From an uncultured Planctomycetota bacterium (GTDB lineage: Bacteria > Planctomycetota > Phycisphaerae > UBA1845 > Fen-1342), in assembly GCA_900696525.1 (NCBI GenBank), contig CAADGL010000007.1:62001-126000 (forward strand): 64,000 nt of DNA, written 5' to 3'. Below the pieces are notes generated by a model. That model saw only the letters and a list, made by a program, of their open reading frames with translations. It was not told the origin of the DNA and did no database searches. Positions within the stretch are counted from its first letter, which is position 1, and every line of letters begins with the position of its first letter. The position numbers and the translations under genes were made by a program. This document shows, piece after piece, positions 8,113 to 17,145 of this stretch.

Positions 8113-9261
8113 GTGAAGTCTCGTGCCGCCAACACTGGGTTGCCGCTCACGCTCGCCGCCTCGCTGTGCGCACTGCTCCTGCTGCCCGCCGGCTGCCCGG
8201 ACAATCGCATCAGCCTGGCCACGTTGCGGCAGGTCGAAGCCCAGCGCCCGGCCCCGCCGCCACAGGACCTCGAACGCCCGCAGGTCACGCTGGCGGACGT
8301 GGCGGAGCAGCGGGTGGCGTCGGGCGACGTGCTGTCGCTGCGGATCGTCGGGCTGACGGGGCCGCTCGAAGAGAGCCACCTGCGCGTGCGCGTGCAGGAC
8401 GACGGGCGCATCACGCTGCCGATGGTCGGCGAGCTCGGCGTCGAGTCCCTGACGCTCGCCGGCGTGGAGCGCGTCATCCGCGAGGCGTACGTGCCGGGCC
8501 TCGTGCGCGACCTGACCGTCTTCGCCAGCGTCGAGGCCGGCCGCGAGACGACCGTGCTCGTGCAGGGCGCCGCGGGCCGCGCCGGGCTCGTCACGCTTCC
8601 CCCCAACAAGCGCAACATCCTCTACGCCGTCGCCAGCGCCGAAGGATTCTCCAAGAACGCCTCGCGCCGCATCATCCACAAGCCGGCGCGCCACGACCGC
8701 GCCGAGCAGTCCTACAACCTCGCCGACATGAACGACCTCCGCCGGGCCGTCGGCGCCCCGCCGCTCGAGACCGGCGACTTCATCTTCATCGAGCCGTCCG
8801 AGCCGTCGGTGATCTACCTGACCGGGCTGCTCAACCGCCCCGGTCCGCTCGAAATCCGCCCGGATTCGACGCTCTCGCTGGCGCGGGCCGTCTCCGCCGC
8901 GGGCGGTCTGAAGGACTTCCTCGAACCGCGCGAGGCGACGCTCTGGCGCGTGCTGCCCTCCGGCGAGCAGGTGCGCGTCAAGCTCGACCTGGCCAGTATC
9001 ATGGCCGGCAAGAGCGAGGACCTCGCGCTGCTGCCCGGCGATATCCTCGACGTGCCGCACACGCCGCACACGCGCTTCCGCCAGTGGCTGCTCGAGAACG
9101 TTCTGGTCGGCCCCTTCGGCGTGACGGCGGTGTATGACCCGATGGCCGACCGCCGGGCGCGCATCCTGGCGGACGACGACAACGACCGCATCGCGCAGCG
9201 CGCCCTGCTCGACGCCGTGCGGCAAAGCGCCGGCACCACGACGGCCCTGCTCGTTCGCTGA
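8113..9261 (+). CDS. Polysaccharide biosynthesis/export lipoprotein (Wza-like)
   Basis: 382 residues from GTG 8113. An export signal ends at LLPAGCPDN with Cys28 as the likely lipidation site. Residues about 65-140 match the polysaccharide export (Poly_export) domain: SGDVLSLRIVGLTGP, then RVQDDGRITLPMVGEL. SLBB-type repeats follow (VIYLTGLLNRPGPLEIRPD and TLSLARAVSAAGGLKDF, closing with LLPGDILDVP). The protein should form or line an outer-membrane channel for exopolysaccharide. No Wzc-type kinase or glycosyltransferase lies nearby, so it may be an orphan exporter. The Shine-Dalgarno sequence is weak. Confidence 0.85.
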   Translation: MKSRAANTGLPLTLAASLCALLLLPAGCPDNRISLATLRQVEAQRPAPPPQDLERPQVTLADVAEQRVASGDVLSLRIVGLTGPLEESHLRVRVQDDGRITLPMVGELGVESLTLAGVERVIREAYVPGLVRDLTVFASVEAGRETTVLVQGAAGRAGLVTLPPNKRNILYAVASAEGFSKNASRRIIHKPARHDRAEQSYNLADMNDLRRAVGAPPLETGDFIFIEPSEPSVIYLTGLLNRPGPLEIRPDSTLSLARAVSAAGGLKDFLEPREATLWRVLPSGEQVRVKLDLASIMAGKSEDLALLPGDILDVPHTPHTRFRQWLLENVLVGPFGVTAVYDPMADRRARILADDDNDRIAQRALLDAVRQSAGTTTALLVR

Positions 9262-9315
9262 CGCGGCGGGCGAGCCGCCCGGCGCGCCTGGCAGCGAGAT
9301 TCCAATCGGCTCCCC

Positions 9316-9343
9316 TTGACGCCCCCCCCGGTGCTAGTATAGT
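9316..9343 (+). promoter_or_regulatory. Strong sigma-70-type promoter before the Cys-rich gene
   Basis: TTGACG (9316-9321) and TATAGT (9338-9343) are 16 bases apart. Transcription would start near 9350, giving a leader of about 108 bases that includes the hairpin at 9379-9399. Confidence 0.55.
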
Positions 9344-9378
9344 GCCTCGCAAATAACTGCCTGTCCCTATGCAGGGTG

Positions 9379-9399
9379 GGGCGGGCTTCCAGCCCGCCC
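9379..9399 (+). repeat. Perfect 9-bp stem hairpin in the 5' leader
   Basis: GGGCGGGCT (9379-9387) and AGCCCGCCC (9391-9399) form a perfect stem with a three-base loop. A second overlapping hairpin is possible between GCCCGC (9392-9397) and GCGGGC (9402-9407). It looks like a REP-type palindrome that has landed in the leader of the Cys-rich gene, and it may also affect expression. Confidence 0.6.
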
Positions 9400-9457
9400 G
9401 AGCGGGCAAGCCTTCTGGTGTGCCGCGAGACACAGACTCATCAAGGAGCATTTTTCC

Positions 9458-9847
9458 ATGACGCTATCCTTTATTATGGCAGCCGTGTCATTCGGGCTAT
9501 CCTGGTGTGGGTCCGCAGTCCAGCAAGACCCTGGTTACCAATGTTGGCGTTTTCAGGCGCCGCAGATTGCGTGCAGCGGCTGTGGAGATGCGTTCAACTG
9601 CGGAAACTGCAATCAGGCGGGCACCGGCTGCAACGCGCTGATCTACCAGACGTGCGCGCGAGTACGGCCCATTGTTCCGGACTCCAATGGGGTGACTGTC
9701 TACCAGGAAGAGGTGGCCTGCTACACGCAGTATCTATGCGGCATCCCTCCGGGGTGCTCGAACAACCCGTGCACTGCAAGCGGGGTGCAGTTTGCGGAGA
9801 GCGAGGAGAGAACGCAGATCACCAAGACAGGGTTTCAGTGTCCGTAG
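9458..9847 (+). CDS. Small Cys-rich secreted protein, unknown function
   Basis: 129 residues. ATG 9458 follows AAGGAG at a good distance. The N-terminus (MTLSFIMAAVSFGLSWC) is a short hydrophobic signal-like segment. The mature part holds about a dozen Cys (thirteen in the whole protein), including CSGCG and CGNCN pairs, pointing to disulfides or metal binding. Its codon use is clearly less GC-rich than that of its neighbours, which suggests recent acquisition or a fast-evolving secreted gene. It has its own promoter at 9316-9343 and no obvious operon partner, though the next gene is only 39 bases away on the same strand. I do not recognise the family. Confidence 0.75.
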   Translation: MTLSFIMAAVSFGLSWCGSAVQQDPGYQCWRFQAPQIACSGCGDAFNCGNCNQAGTGCNALIYQTCARVRPIVPDSNGVTVYQEEVACYTQYLCGIPPGCSNNPCTASGVQFAESEERTQITKTGFQCP

Positions 9848-9886
9848 CTGTTTTCCCATGGTCTGCGATAGTAGGGTGGCGGAGCA

Positions 9887-11266
9887 ATGTGCGCGGTTCC
9901 TGTCCTTTGTCTTCTTGTCTTTCCAGCCCAGGCGCCGCAAGCGGGCGATGCACGCGAGTTGTTGTCCGCGGTCTGCGCCGAGCGCGCGAGCGTGTTCAAG
10001 GGCGAAGTCGAGTTCGAGTGGCTCAGCCACCTCTGGAAGGGTGAGCCGCGCCTCTACACCGCCCGCTTCGCCGATGACGACCAGTTGCTGATCTGGCACG
10101 GCGATGCCGAGGGAGTGCTGCACCGCGACGCGGAGGGCCGCCCGCTGAAGGACGGCTTCGGGCCGCTGTACTCGCTTGCCCACGACGGCGTCGGCTGGGT
10201 CGTGAAGGATGGCGCCTTGGGCGGCGAAGCGCGCGACCAGGCACAGCGCGGCGGCTTCGTTCTCGACCCGCGCTCGTTCGGATTGAGCGAGCGGCCGTCG
10301 TTCTTCGACCCGGAGGGCACGATCGGCCGCGGGGCGGATCATCTCGCCGGAGCCCGTTTCAGCCGGCGCGTCGACGATGAGATGGAGCTGGTCGTCGCAG
10401 AATCGTCAGGCGGAACGCTGAAGTGGTGGTGCGACCCGCGGAAAGGCGGGGCGCCGGTCCGGGTTGTCCTGGAGCGCGATGGCCGGATACTGCGCGAAGC
10501 CCGCTCGCGCCTGCGCCAGTTCGACGGCCGCTGGTTCCCCGAGCACATCGAGTACTTCAATGCCGAGCACAAGAGCGGCAAGGAGCCGGCCGAGATCATC
10601 CGTGTAAAGTCAGCTCGCTTCGATTCCGACGATCTGCCCGACCGCATCACGCCCCAGGACATCGGCGTCGACGCCGGATTCAACGTGGAACGCTACGACG
10701 TCGCCATGCGCCACGCCGGCGGGGCGATCTGGGACGGGCAGGCGTTCGCGTCGCCGGACGAGTTCGCCCGCCGCGTGCAGGCGGGAGAGATCGAACCCGG
10801 TCCGATCTTCCAGCGCAACGCGGCGCGTCTCAGGCGCCTGGAGCAGGCCCGCGCCGAGGCCGCTCGTGCCCAGGCGGCGCGCGCGCAAACCGGCGTCGCC
10901 GTCGCGCTCGATGGCTGGGAGGCGGAGTGGGAGCGATACGTCCGTGAGTTCTGCGACCGCTACAAGCTCAGTCAGGAGCAGCGCGCCCACGCCGACCGAC
11001 TGCTCGAGTCTTGCAGGGGCATCGGCCGGCAGTACATGGCCCGGCAGCGCACCGCGCTGGAGGCGTTCGAGCGCGCCGCCGCGCGTTTCAGCACGCTCAG
11101 CGAGTCGGAGCAGGCGGCCCGGCGGGCGCCGCTCGAACAGCAGCGGCTGCGGCTGCTGTTGCCTTTGCAGGAAATCTTCGATGAGCGGCTCAGGCCCGCG
11201 CTCGAGAAGCTGCCGACGCGCGAGCAGCGCCGCGCGGCGGAGCCGGCGCCGCCTCCTGGCCGCTGA
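9887..11266 (+). CDS. Exported protein of unknown function with helical C-terminus
   Basis: 459 residues. ATG 9887 has AGGGTGG and GGAG upstream. A short signal peptide (MCAVPVLCLLVFPAQA) is followed by a roughly 280-residue domain resembling exported outer-membrane-associated proteins that report on lipid or protein (LYTARFADDDQLLIWHGD, WFPEHIEYFNAEHKSGKE), but no family motif is certain. Residues from about 300 onward are Ala/Arg/Gln-rich and strongly helical (QARAEAARAQAARAQ), probably coiled coil. It follows the Cys-rich gene by 39 bases and ends seven bases before the convergent carbonic anhydrase-like gene. Confidence 0.7.
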   Translation: MCAVPVLCLLVFPAQAPQAGDARELLSAVCAERASVFKGEVEFEWLSHLWKGEPRLYTARFADDDQLLIWHGDAEGVLHRDAEGRPLKDGFGPLYSLAHDGVGWVVKDGALGGEARDQAQRGGFVLDPRSFGLSERPSFFDPEGTIGRGADHLAGARFSRRVDDEMELVVAESSGGTLKWWCDPRKGGAPVRVVLERDGRILREARSRLRQFDGRWFPEHIEYFNAEHKSGKEPAEIIRVKSARFDSDDLPDRITPQDIGVDAGFNVERYDVAMRHAGGAIWDGQAFASPDEFARRVQAGEIEPGPIFQRNAARLRRLEQARAEAARAQAARAQTGVAVALDGWEAEWERYVREFCDRYKLSQEQRAHADRLLESCRGIGRQYMARQRTALEAFERAAARFSTLSESEQAARRAPLEQQRLRLLLPLQEIFDERLRPALEKLPTREQRRAAEPAPPPGR

Positions 11267-11272
11267 CTCGGA

Positions 11273-11746
11273 TTACACCGGCACGGACTCGAAGGTCATG
11301 CGCCCGTCGGCGAGGCGGGCGAAGTAGGCGTCGATCGCGTCGAGCCCGGTGACGCGATGCACGAAGGCGGCGGCGCGCACAAGGTCGGCGCGCTGCACAA
11401 GCTCGAGGCGCGGCTCCTTGAGTTCGAGCCGTGCGGCATAAAATGCGCAGCCCTGGTGCGCGATCAGCACGATGCGCTTCAGGCGATGCACCTCGACCAG
11501 GAACTTCAGCTCGTCCAGCACACCTTTCTCTTCAAGATGCGCTTGCGGATGGCCAGCCAGGCAGGCCGGCCCGCCCGGGAGGCACACGCGGTCGTAGCGC
11601 GGCAAGGAAAGCCCATTGTGCAGGAAGTCGTCGAAGTGCTCGCCGACGCGGCCGTCGGAGCAATAGATGGCCGCGGCGTGCATGCGCGAGGCGTCGTAGC
11701 GCAGAGGACAGTTGTACGTCGACATCGGCTTCTCGGCGGTTTTCAT
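11273..11746 (-). CDS. Beta-carbonic anhydrase-like zinc protein
   Basis: 157 residues from ATG 11746, which follows GAGGG; ATG 11725 would shorten it by seven residues, and an ATG further upstream adds a non-conserved leader. The zinc-ligand pattern of beta-carbonic anhydrases is complete: CSDGR (Cys plus the Asp/Arg dyad) near residue 29 and HQGC later (His-x-x-Cys). Beta carbonic anhydrases interconvert CO2 and bicarbonate. However, the protein is shorter than the usual 190-230 residues and the segment between the two motifs is unusual (RVCLPGGPACLAGHPQAHL), so it may belong to the catalytically uncertain short subgroup. Confidence 0.65.
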   Translation of the reverse strand: MKTAEKPMSTYNCPLRYDASRMHAAAIYCSDGRVGEHFDDFLHNGLSLPRYDRVCLPGGPACLAGHPQAHLEEKGVLDELKFLVEVHRLKRIVLIAHQGCAFYAARLELKEPRLELVQRADLVRAAAFVHRVTGLDAIDAYFARLADGRMTFESVPV

Positions 11747-11916
11747 GTAACCCTCGGCAGTCGGCACAGAATAACGAAGAGCGCGCACGCTGCGCGGCCG
11801 CGAGCGAGCGCCCGTGTGCGCCGGGGCTCCCCCTGATGTGGACCTGCTTGTCATGTCCACCCCGCAGGAATATAACCGACGCAGCGCCCGAGTGCTCTCA
11901 TGGAGCCCGCTCTTCG

Positions 11917-13677
11917 ATGACCAATGCCGACGTGGCGCGGGTCTTTGCCGAGATCGCCGACCTGCTGGAGATCCAGGGTGGCGACTCCTTCCGCGTCAGC
12001 TCCTACCGGCGCGTTTCGCGCGCCATCGACGACCTCGTACGCGATATCAGCGCGGTCGAAGCGGCGGGCGAGCTGGAGCAGATACCGGGGGTTGGGCACT
12101 CGTCGGCAGAGAAGATTCGCGAGCTGCTGACGACTGGGCACGTCGCGATACGCGAACAGCTGGCGCGCGAGGTGCCCATATCGCTGCTGGAGCTGCTGCG
12201 CATTCCGGGGCTCGGACCGAAGAAGGCGGCCGTGTTGTGGAAAGAGCGCGGGATCACCTCGCTCGCAGACCTGAAGCAGGCGATTCGGACCGGCGCACTG
12301 GCGAACCTGAAAGGCTTCGCGCAGAAGACGATCGACCACATGCGCGAGGGCCTTGAGTTTCTCGAACGCACGGCCGGACGCACGCGCCTCGGCGACGCCT
12401 GGCCAATCGCACACGCCGTCCGTGAGGCGGTCTTGGCGATGCCCGGCGTGAGCCGCGCCGAGCACGCGGGCTCGCTGCGGCGCGGCTGCGAGACGATCGG
12501 CGACCTGGATTTGCTGTGCGCGGCGGAGGACGGGCCGGAGGTCGTGCAGCGGTTCACGCAGATGAAGGGGGTCACGCGCGTGCTGGCCGCGGGCGACACC
12601 AAGGGCTCGGTCCTGATGCGCGTGGACAACGACCGCGACATTCAGATCGATCTGCGCGTCGTGCCTGCGGACTCGTTCGGCGCCGCCTGGCAGTACTTCA
12701 CTGGCAGCAAGGCGCACAACGTCCGGCTGCGCGAGCTGGCCGTGCGGCGCGGGTGGACTCTGAACGAGTATGCGCTGGCCGACGCCAAGACGAACAAGGT
12801 CATCGCAGCCCGCGACGAGGAAGAGATATACCGCGCGCTGGAGCTGCCCTGCTTTCCGCCCGAGCTGCGGGAAGACCGCTTCGAGTTCGAGCTGGGCCGC
12901 GTGCCGGAGGACCTGCTGGCGCCGGAGCACATCCGCGGCGAGCTCCACTGTCACACGACTGCCAGCGACGGCCGCGAGTCAATCGAGCAGATGGCGGCGG
13001 CCGCCAAGGCGCGCGGCTACGCCTACCTTTGCATTACCGATCACTCGGTCAGCAGCGTCATTGCCAACGGGCTGAGCGTCGAGCGGCTCGTCCAGCACGT
13101 GGAGGCGGTGCGCCGCGCGGCGAAGAAGGTGAAGGGCCTGGCGCTGTGGGTGGGCGCGGAAGTTGACGTGCGCGCCGACGGATCGCTCGATTACCCCGAT
13201 GATGTGCTGGCGCAGCTCGATTTCGTCGTTGCGTCGCTGCATGTCGGCCTGAGTCAGGACGCCGAGGCCAATACGCGCCGCACCCTGGCGGCGATCCGCA
13301 ATCCGTATGTGAATCTCATCGCGCATCCGACCGGGCGGCTCATCAATCGGCGCGACGCGGCGCCGCTGGACGTGGCGGCGGTGGCCCGCGAGGCGGCCCG
13401 TACGGGCACGGCGCTTGAGATCAACGCCAACTACCTGCGGCTCGACCTGAAGGACATGCACGCGCGCGAGGCCCGGGCCTGCGGCGCGCTGCTGTGCATC
13501 AACTGCGACGCGCACGACGGCGCGAGCTTCGACCAGATGCGTTTCGGCGTCATGACCGCGCGCCGCGCCGGCCTGCGAAGCTCCGACGTGCTGAACACGC
13601 GCAGCGCCGAGGAAGTGGCGGATTTCGTCCGGCGGAAGCGCGCCGCGGCCGCCGGCGCTAGTCGACGATCTTCTTGA
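11917..13677 (+). CDS. polX: DNA polymerase/3'-5' exonuclease X family
   Basis: 586 residues, close to bacterial PolX (about 570). The ATG at 11917 follows TGGAG. Two helix-hairpin-helix motifs ([15 protein letters not shown] near residue 56 and [13 protein letters not shown] near 96) bind DNA. The nucleotidyltransferase core has [17 protein letters not shown] at about 184-200, with the metal-binding Asp196 and Asp198. The C-terminal PHP domain begins at [14 protein letters not shown], about residue 341, and should supply the 3'-5' exonuclease. The enzyme fills short gaps in base-excision repair. The last 20 bases overlap the convergent kinase gene. Confidence 0.93.
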   Translation: MTNADVARVFAEIADLLEIQGGDSFRVSSYRRVSRAIDDLVRDISAVEAAGELEQIPGVGHSSAEKIRELLTTGHVAIREQLAREVPISLLELLRIPGLGPKKAAVLWKERGITSLADLKQAIRTGALANLKGFAQKTIDHMREGLEFLERTAGRTRLGDAWPIAHAVREAVLAMPGVSRAEHAGSLRRGCETIGDLDLLCAAEDGPEVVQRFTQMKGVTRVLAAGDTKGSVLMRVDNDRDIQIDLRVVPADSFGAAWQYFTGSKAHNVRLRELAVRRGWTLNEYALADAKTNKVIAARDEEEIYRALELPCFPPELREDRFEFELGRVPEDLLAPEHIRGELHCHTTASDGRESIEQMAAAAKARGYAYLCITDHSVSSVIANGLSVERLVQHVEAVRRAAKKVKGLALWVGAEVDVRADGSLDYPDDVLAQLDFVVASLHVGLSQDAEANTRRTLAAIRNPYVNLIAHPTGRLINRRDAAPLDVAAVAREAARTGTALEINANYLRLDLKDMHAREARACGALLCINCDAHDGASFDQMRFGVMTARRAGLRSSDVLNTRSAEEVADFVRRKRAAAAGASRRSS

Positions 13678-14353
13678 CGCGCAGGGTGGCCTGGATGATC
13701 TCGACCGCCTCGCCGTGCGACAGGAGGCCGGTGTTGAGCGTCATGTCGAAGCGCAGCACGTCATCGGCGTGCACCCCGAAGTGACGTCGCACGAACTGCT
13801 CGCGCTCGCGGTCGATCTGCTGCACGCGCGCCCGGGCGATGCGCGGGTCGAGCTTGTGCAGCTCGGCGTAGGCCCGCACGCGGACGTCCAGCGGCGCGCA
13901 GAGCCGCACGCGCAGCCCGCGATCCTGCGGCAGGATCAGGTCCGCCGCGCGCCCGACGAAGATCGCGTGCCCCTGGCGCGCCAGCGCCAGCACCGTGCGC
14001 GTCAGCTTGTGGAAGTAGTCGTCGCGGCGGATTTCCTCTCCCAGCGCCCAGCGCAGAACGCTCTCCAGCCAGGTCGTGTCGTGCTCGTCGAGCCGCTCGT
14101 ACAACCGCCTGCGCACGGAGTCGTCGCCCGCCATAATCCGCAGAATCTCGCCGTTGAAGACCGGCCAGCCGAGCCGCTCCCCCAGCCGGGCGCCGACCGT
14201 GTTGCCCCCGGCGCCGACGGCGCGCGAGATGGCCACAAAGTGCTCAACCGTGCGGTCGCGCGAGCGCGCCTGCTTCAGCGCCTGGTCGCGCCCCAGCTCC
14301 CAGTTCCGCAACTGCCGCTCAACCAACCCTGCGATATCTCGGGTCACCGGCAC
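13658..14353 (-). CDS. Cytidylate kinase-like family protein
   Basis: 231 residues from GTG 14353, preceded by GGAGGTG seven bases away. VAISRAVGAGGNTVGARLGERLGWPVFNGEIL is the P-loop region of the cytidylate-kinase-2 (AAK/CMP kinase-like) family; the glycine-rich GAGGNTVG replaces the usual Walker A. HAIFVGRAADLIL and VRLCAPLDVRVRAY are the following family blocks. Typical members phosphorylate small nucleotides or are regulatory; substrate not known. It is convergent with polX and overlaps its last 20 bases, so their mRNAs are complementary at the ends. Confidence 0.8.
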   Translation of the reverse strand: MPVTRDIAGLVERQLRNWELGRDQALKQARSRDRTVEHFVAISRAVGAGGNTVGARLGERLGWPVFNGEILRIMAGDDSVRRRLYERLDEHDTTWLESVLRWALGEEIRRDDYFHKLTRTVLALARQGHAIFVGRAADLILPQDRGLRVRLCAPLDVRVRAYAELHKLDPRIARARVQQIDREREQFVRRHFGVHADDVLRFDMTLNTGLLSHGEAVEIIQATLRVKKIVD

Positions 14354-14491
14354 GGGACACCTCCAGTCCGACGGGCGGCCATGCGGGCCGCGGCGCGTCC
14401 GCCGCGCGGCGCCATGCTCGCGCGTCGCGCGCGGGCTGCGGCGCCACCATTACATTCTAGAACGATCGCCGAATTCGCGCGGGCGCGTGTC

Positions 14492-14506
14492 CGGGGCGAC
14501 GCCCCG
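14492..14506 (-). terminator. Hairpin just after the 14512 stop codon
   Basis: CGGGGC (14492-14497), loop GAC, GCCCCG (14501-14506) is a perfect six-base-pair stem immediately downstream of the stop of the secreted-protein gene on the minus strand. There is no U-tract, so termination is only suggested. Confidence 0.3.
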
Positions 14507-14511
14507 CGGCC

Positions 14512-15693
14512 CTATGGCTTGGCCGATTCCTCGGGCGGCGGCGGGATGTCGTAGCGAATGACCGCCGACTGCACGCCCATCCCGGCGAGCGCCGAGCCGG
14601 TCATGAGCACCTGGCCGTTGTCGAACTCGATCAGCTTGGCGGAAACGCCGAGCAGGGCGTGGTCGCCAGACTCGGGGCAGACCGCGCTGCCCACGCCGTC
14701 GATGCGCGCCTTGCCGTGATTCGTGACCAGGTTCTCGATTTCGAATATGCCGCCGAGCTGGCTGAGTCGCAGGCTCTGCCAGCAGGTCAGGCAGTGCTCG
14801 GCCTGGAAGCTGATCTCCTCGCCGTTGTGCACTTCGTAGACGACCTTGGTGCGCTCCGGCCCTGCCCAGTCCTGTCGCAGGTCCAGGTCGGCGATCATCA
14901 GCGCCAGCAGGCCGTCATGCCGCAGCATGCGGCTGCCGCCGGAAAACGCGGTCGACTTGTACGCGGTGAAGGTGTAGAGCAGGCGGTTGTAGGGCCGCTG
15001 GAGCTGAACGCCGTCGAGACGCAGTTCACCGGGCGGGTTGATCGGCTGTCCGTGCGGGGCCGTCAGGGCCTGGAAGGCGTAGGGCGGATACTCCCAGGCC
15101 GTTCCGAGCGCATAGCTGATGATCGTGGCCGTGCCGGTCAGGTGGTTCCAGCGGATCGCCTGGCCCTGGTCGTTCGCCGCGAACAGCACCAGCGCCCCGC
15201 GCACCACCAGGTCGTCGTCGAGCGGGTCCGGGTGCGGCGGGCTGAAGGAAGCCAGCGGGGCGAGTCCGACGGGCAGGCCGTTCTCGGCCGACCAGAAGAC
15301 GGGCTGCGAGTGCGTCAGGTCGAAATCGAAGTGATGCCGAGAGCAGTCATCCGCGACGAAGTAGGCGACGATGTGCACGTCGCTTCCGAAGTCGTTGCTG
15401 AGTTGGATGAACGTGTCCTGCTTGACGTTCACGGCGCCGTCGTAGCGGATTTCGATCAGCGGATAGATGAGCAGCGTCCCCTTCTCTCCGATGCTCACGC
15501 GATCGAGAGGAGCCGCCGTAGGACTGGGCGAAAAACGCGGCGGAGGGGCGGCGCCGCCGGGGTTTGTGCCCCCGGTCGTGGGGGAGGCTGGGGGCGTGGC
15601 CTGCTCCTGGGAGAGGGCAATGGGCGCAGCCTGAAGCGAGGCGGCGAAGGCCGCGTTGCTGGCGAGGATATGCCAGAATCGCTTCGCGAACAT
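14512..15693 (-). CDS. Exported protein of unknown function, planctomycete-type
   Basis: 393 residues from ATG 15693, which has GGAG upstream. A signal peptide (residues 1-28, ending APIALSQ) is followed by a Pro/Gly-rich linker and a mostly beta-structured domain. Readable landmarks are EKGTLLIYPLIEIRYD, DTFIQLSNDFGSDVHIVAYFV and the Cys pair in EHCLTCWQ, a single CxxC without the following His, hence not a haem site. Text such as TFIQLSN is typical of secreted proteins that describe adhesive or S-layer-like sandwiches, but I cannot assign a family. Monocistronic, with its own promoter. Confidence 0.7.
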   Translation of the reverse strand: MFAKRFWHILASNAAFAASLQAAPIALSQEQATPPASPTTGGTNPGGAAPPPRFSPSPTAAPLDRVSIGEKGTLLIYPLIEIRYDGAVNVKQDTFIQLSNDFGSDVHIVAYFVADDCSRHHFDFDLTHSQPVFWSAENGLPVGLAPLASFSPPHPDPLDDDLVVRGALVLFAANDQGQAIRWNHLTGTATIISYALGTAWEYPPYAFQALTAPHGQPINPPGELRLDGVQLQRPYNRLLYTFTAYKSTAFSGGSRMLRHDGLLALMIADLDLRQDWAGPERTKVVYEVHNGEEISFQAEHCLTCWQSLRLSQLGGIFEIENLVTNHGKARIDGVGSAVCPESGDHALLGVSAKLIEFDNGQVLMTGSALAGMGVQSAVIRYDIPPPPEESAKP

Positions 15694-15776
15694 GGCGGGA
15701 CTCCGGGCTTGGCTACGGCCGATCGTAATCGCTCCCGGAACGGACGTCAACCAAGAAAAACAGCCATAACCACATG

Positions 15777-15804
15777 ATTTTAATGATATTGTGTATCTGT
15801 GCCA
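15777..15804 (-). promoter_or_regulatory. Possible promoter for the 15693 gene
   Basis: In an AT-rich patch, the minus strand reads TGGCAC (15804-15799), 16 bases, TAAAAT (15782-15777). Transcription would start near 15770, about 77 bases before the ATG. The -35 box is a poor match. Confidence 0.3.
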
Positions 15805-15987
15805 CCCTGCCGGTTGCTTTATGGGACCCATCCGTTCTCAGGCTGCGAGCCGCCGCGCCCTCCGCCCCCGGAAGGCCAGCCAATACGCACCTCGCCGAAA
15901 AAAACGAGGTGACCGCCGGCGTTGTGTCCCCGAGTTCGCGACGTAGAATCAGCCCACCGTGCAAAGGCGGGATGCCAGGAGGGCACA

Positions 15988-16806
15988 GTGTCCGCACGCA
16001 GAGTACGACCGGTCCTCTACGAGGTGGCTCGCCGGGCGCGTCGTCCGGGCGAGCCGGTGCACAAGGCGCCTACACTTCTTGACCAGCATCCGCCGGAGTC
16101 TAGCGCGCCCGTCGAGCCAGGCCTGTTGACCGAGGGCGAGGTCGAGGGCGGCGCTTGGCGCGCCCGCGCGGCGAGTCTGCTGCCGCAGTTCGCGGTGCGC
16201 GAAGGCGGAGTCGTGGTCGGTCTGGCATGGCCGGCCGCTGTCACCTGCGGCGCGGTGCTGCTCGTGCTGCTGGCGCTGGCGTTCGACGTCGGACGCCGCA
16301 CGGGCCCAGCGCCGGCGCGCAACGACGACCTGGGGTTCCTTTCGCTGGCGCTGCCGCAGGGAGAGCCGGAGCGCGACCCCTGTTCAGACGGCGGCAGCCG
16401 CGTCGCCACGCCGCTGCGGGCGCGTCCCCCGGTGGAGCCGCAGTCGCCCGAACGGCAACAGGAGAGCGGCGAACCGACGCCGGGCGGCCAGGCGGCGGAG
16501 ACGCTGCGTCCCAAGCCGGGTTACAGTTACCTGGTCATTCAGCACTTTCCATCGCGGGCGGCGAAAGCCGCCGGCGCGGCGCGCGACTACCTGCGCTCGA
16601 ACGGCGTGCCGTGCGTGCTGGTTCAGCGCGGCCGCGACCTGGTCCTGGTCGCGACGGAGGGATTCGAGCTGCGGAGCGGGCGCAACGCCAACGCCGCCGA
16701 GAGAGCGCGGGCCGATGCGCTGATTCAGCGCGTGAAGGACTTCGGCAAGGCGTACGCGTCGCACGGCTACAGTTTCGACCAGTGCTACCTCGAGTTGGCG
16801 CGCTAG
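15988..16806 (+). CDS. Single-pass membrane protein with SPOR-like C-terminus
   Basis: 272 residues from GTG 15988, chosen because a perfect AGGAGG lies five bases upstream. The first about 80 residues are basic and cytoplasmic-looking, one helix (VTCGAVLLVLLALAFDVG) crosses the membrane near residues 90-107, and a Pro/Gln-rich linker leads to a C-terminal domain of about 90 residues. That domain (GYSYLVIQHFPSRAAKAAGA, then DYLRSNGVPCVLV and LVLVATEGF) has the beta-alpha-beta pattern of SPOR peptidoglycan-binding domains. The assignment is by pattern only. It leads a run of same-strand genes (TPR, dapB, hydrolase, manC) and is 30 bases ahead of the next. Confidence 0.7.
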   Translation: MSARRVRPVLYEVARRARRPGEPVHKAPTLLDQHPPESSAPVEPGLLTEGEVEGGAWRARAASLLPQFAVREGGVVVGLAWPAAVTCGAVLLVLLALAFDVGRRTGPAPARNDDLGFLSLALPQGEPERDPCSDGGSRVATPLRARPPVEPQSPERQQESGEPTPGGQAAETLRPKPGYSYLVIQHFPSRAAKAAGAARDYLRSNGVPCVLVQRGRDLVLVATEGFELRSGRNANAAERARADALIQRVKDFGKAYASHGYSFDQCYLELAR

Positions 16807-16836
16807 GCCGCGCCCGGTCACGGATCGCGAGAACGG

Positions 16837-17145
16837 ATGACCCGGATTGACCAGCTCCAGCGCCTGATCGCGCTCGACCCTTCCGATCCGCTGGCGCACT
16901 ACAGCCTCGGCCTCGAATACCTCAATCAGCAGCGCCCCGCCGACGCCATCGCCGCCTTTGACGCCGCCGTGGCCGCCGACGCGAATTACTCCGCCGCGTT
17001 CTATCACAAGGCCCGCGCCCTGCTCATGGCCGGCCGCGCCGCCGATGCGCTTGAAACGCTCAAGAGCGGGCAGGCCGTCGCCCGGGCCGCAGGGGATTGG
17101 CACGCGGCCGGCGAGATGCAGAGCCTTGCGGAAAGCATCGCATGA
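16837..17145 (+). CDS. Small TPR-repeat protein
   Basis: 102 residues consisting of about two and a half tetratricopeptide repeats: LIALDPSDPLAHYSLGLEYL and DAAVAADANYSAAFYHKARA show the W/L-G-Y-A-P spacing, and a final helix ends the protein. No signal or membrane segment, so it should be a cytoplasmic protein-protein adaptor. Its stop codon overlaps the dapB start as ATGA, so the two are translated together; the reason for that pairing is unknown. Confidence 0.8.
   Translation: MTRIDQLQRLIALDPSDPLAHYSLGLEYLNQQRPADAIAAFDAAVAADANYSAAFYHKARALLMAGRAADALETLKSGQAVARAAGDWHAAGEMQSLAESIA

Noticed and set aside
15778..15987. Plus-strand short frame before the SPOR-like gene
   Set aside because: Begins in the AT-rich promoter patch without a ribosome-binding site and ends in low-complexity sequence.
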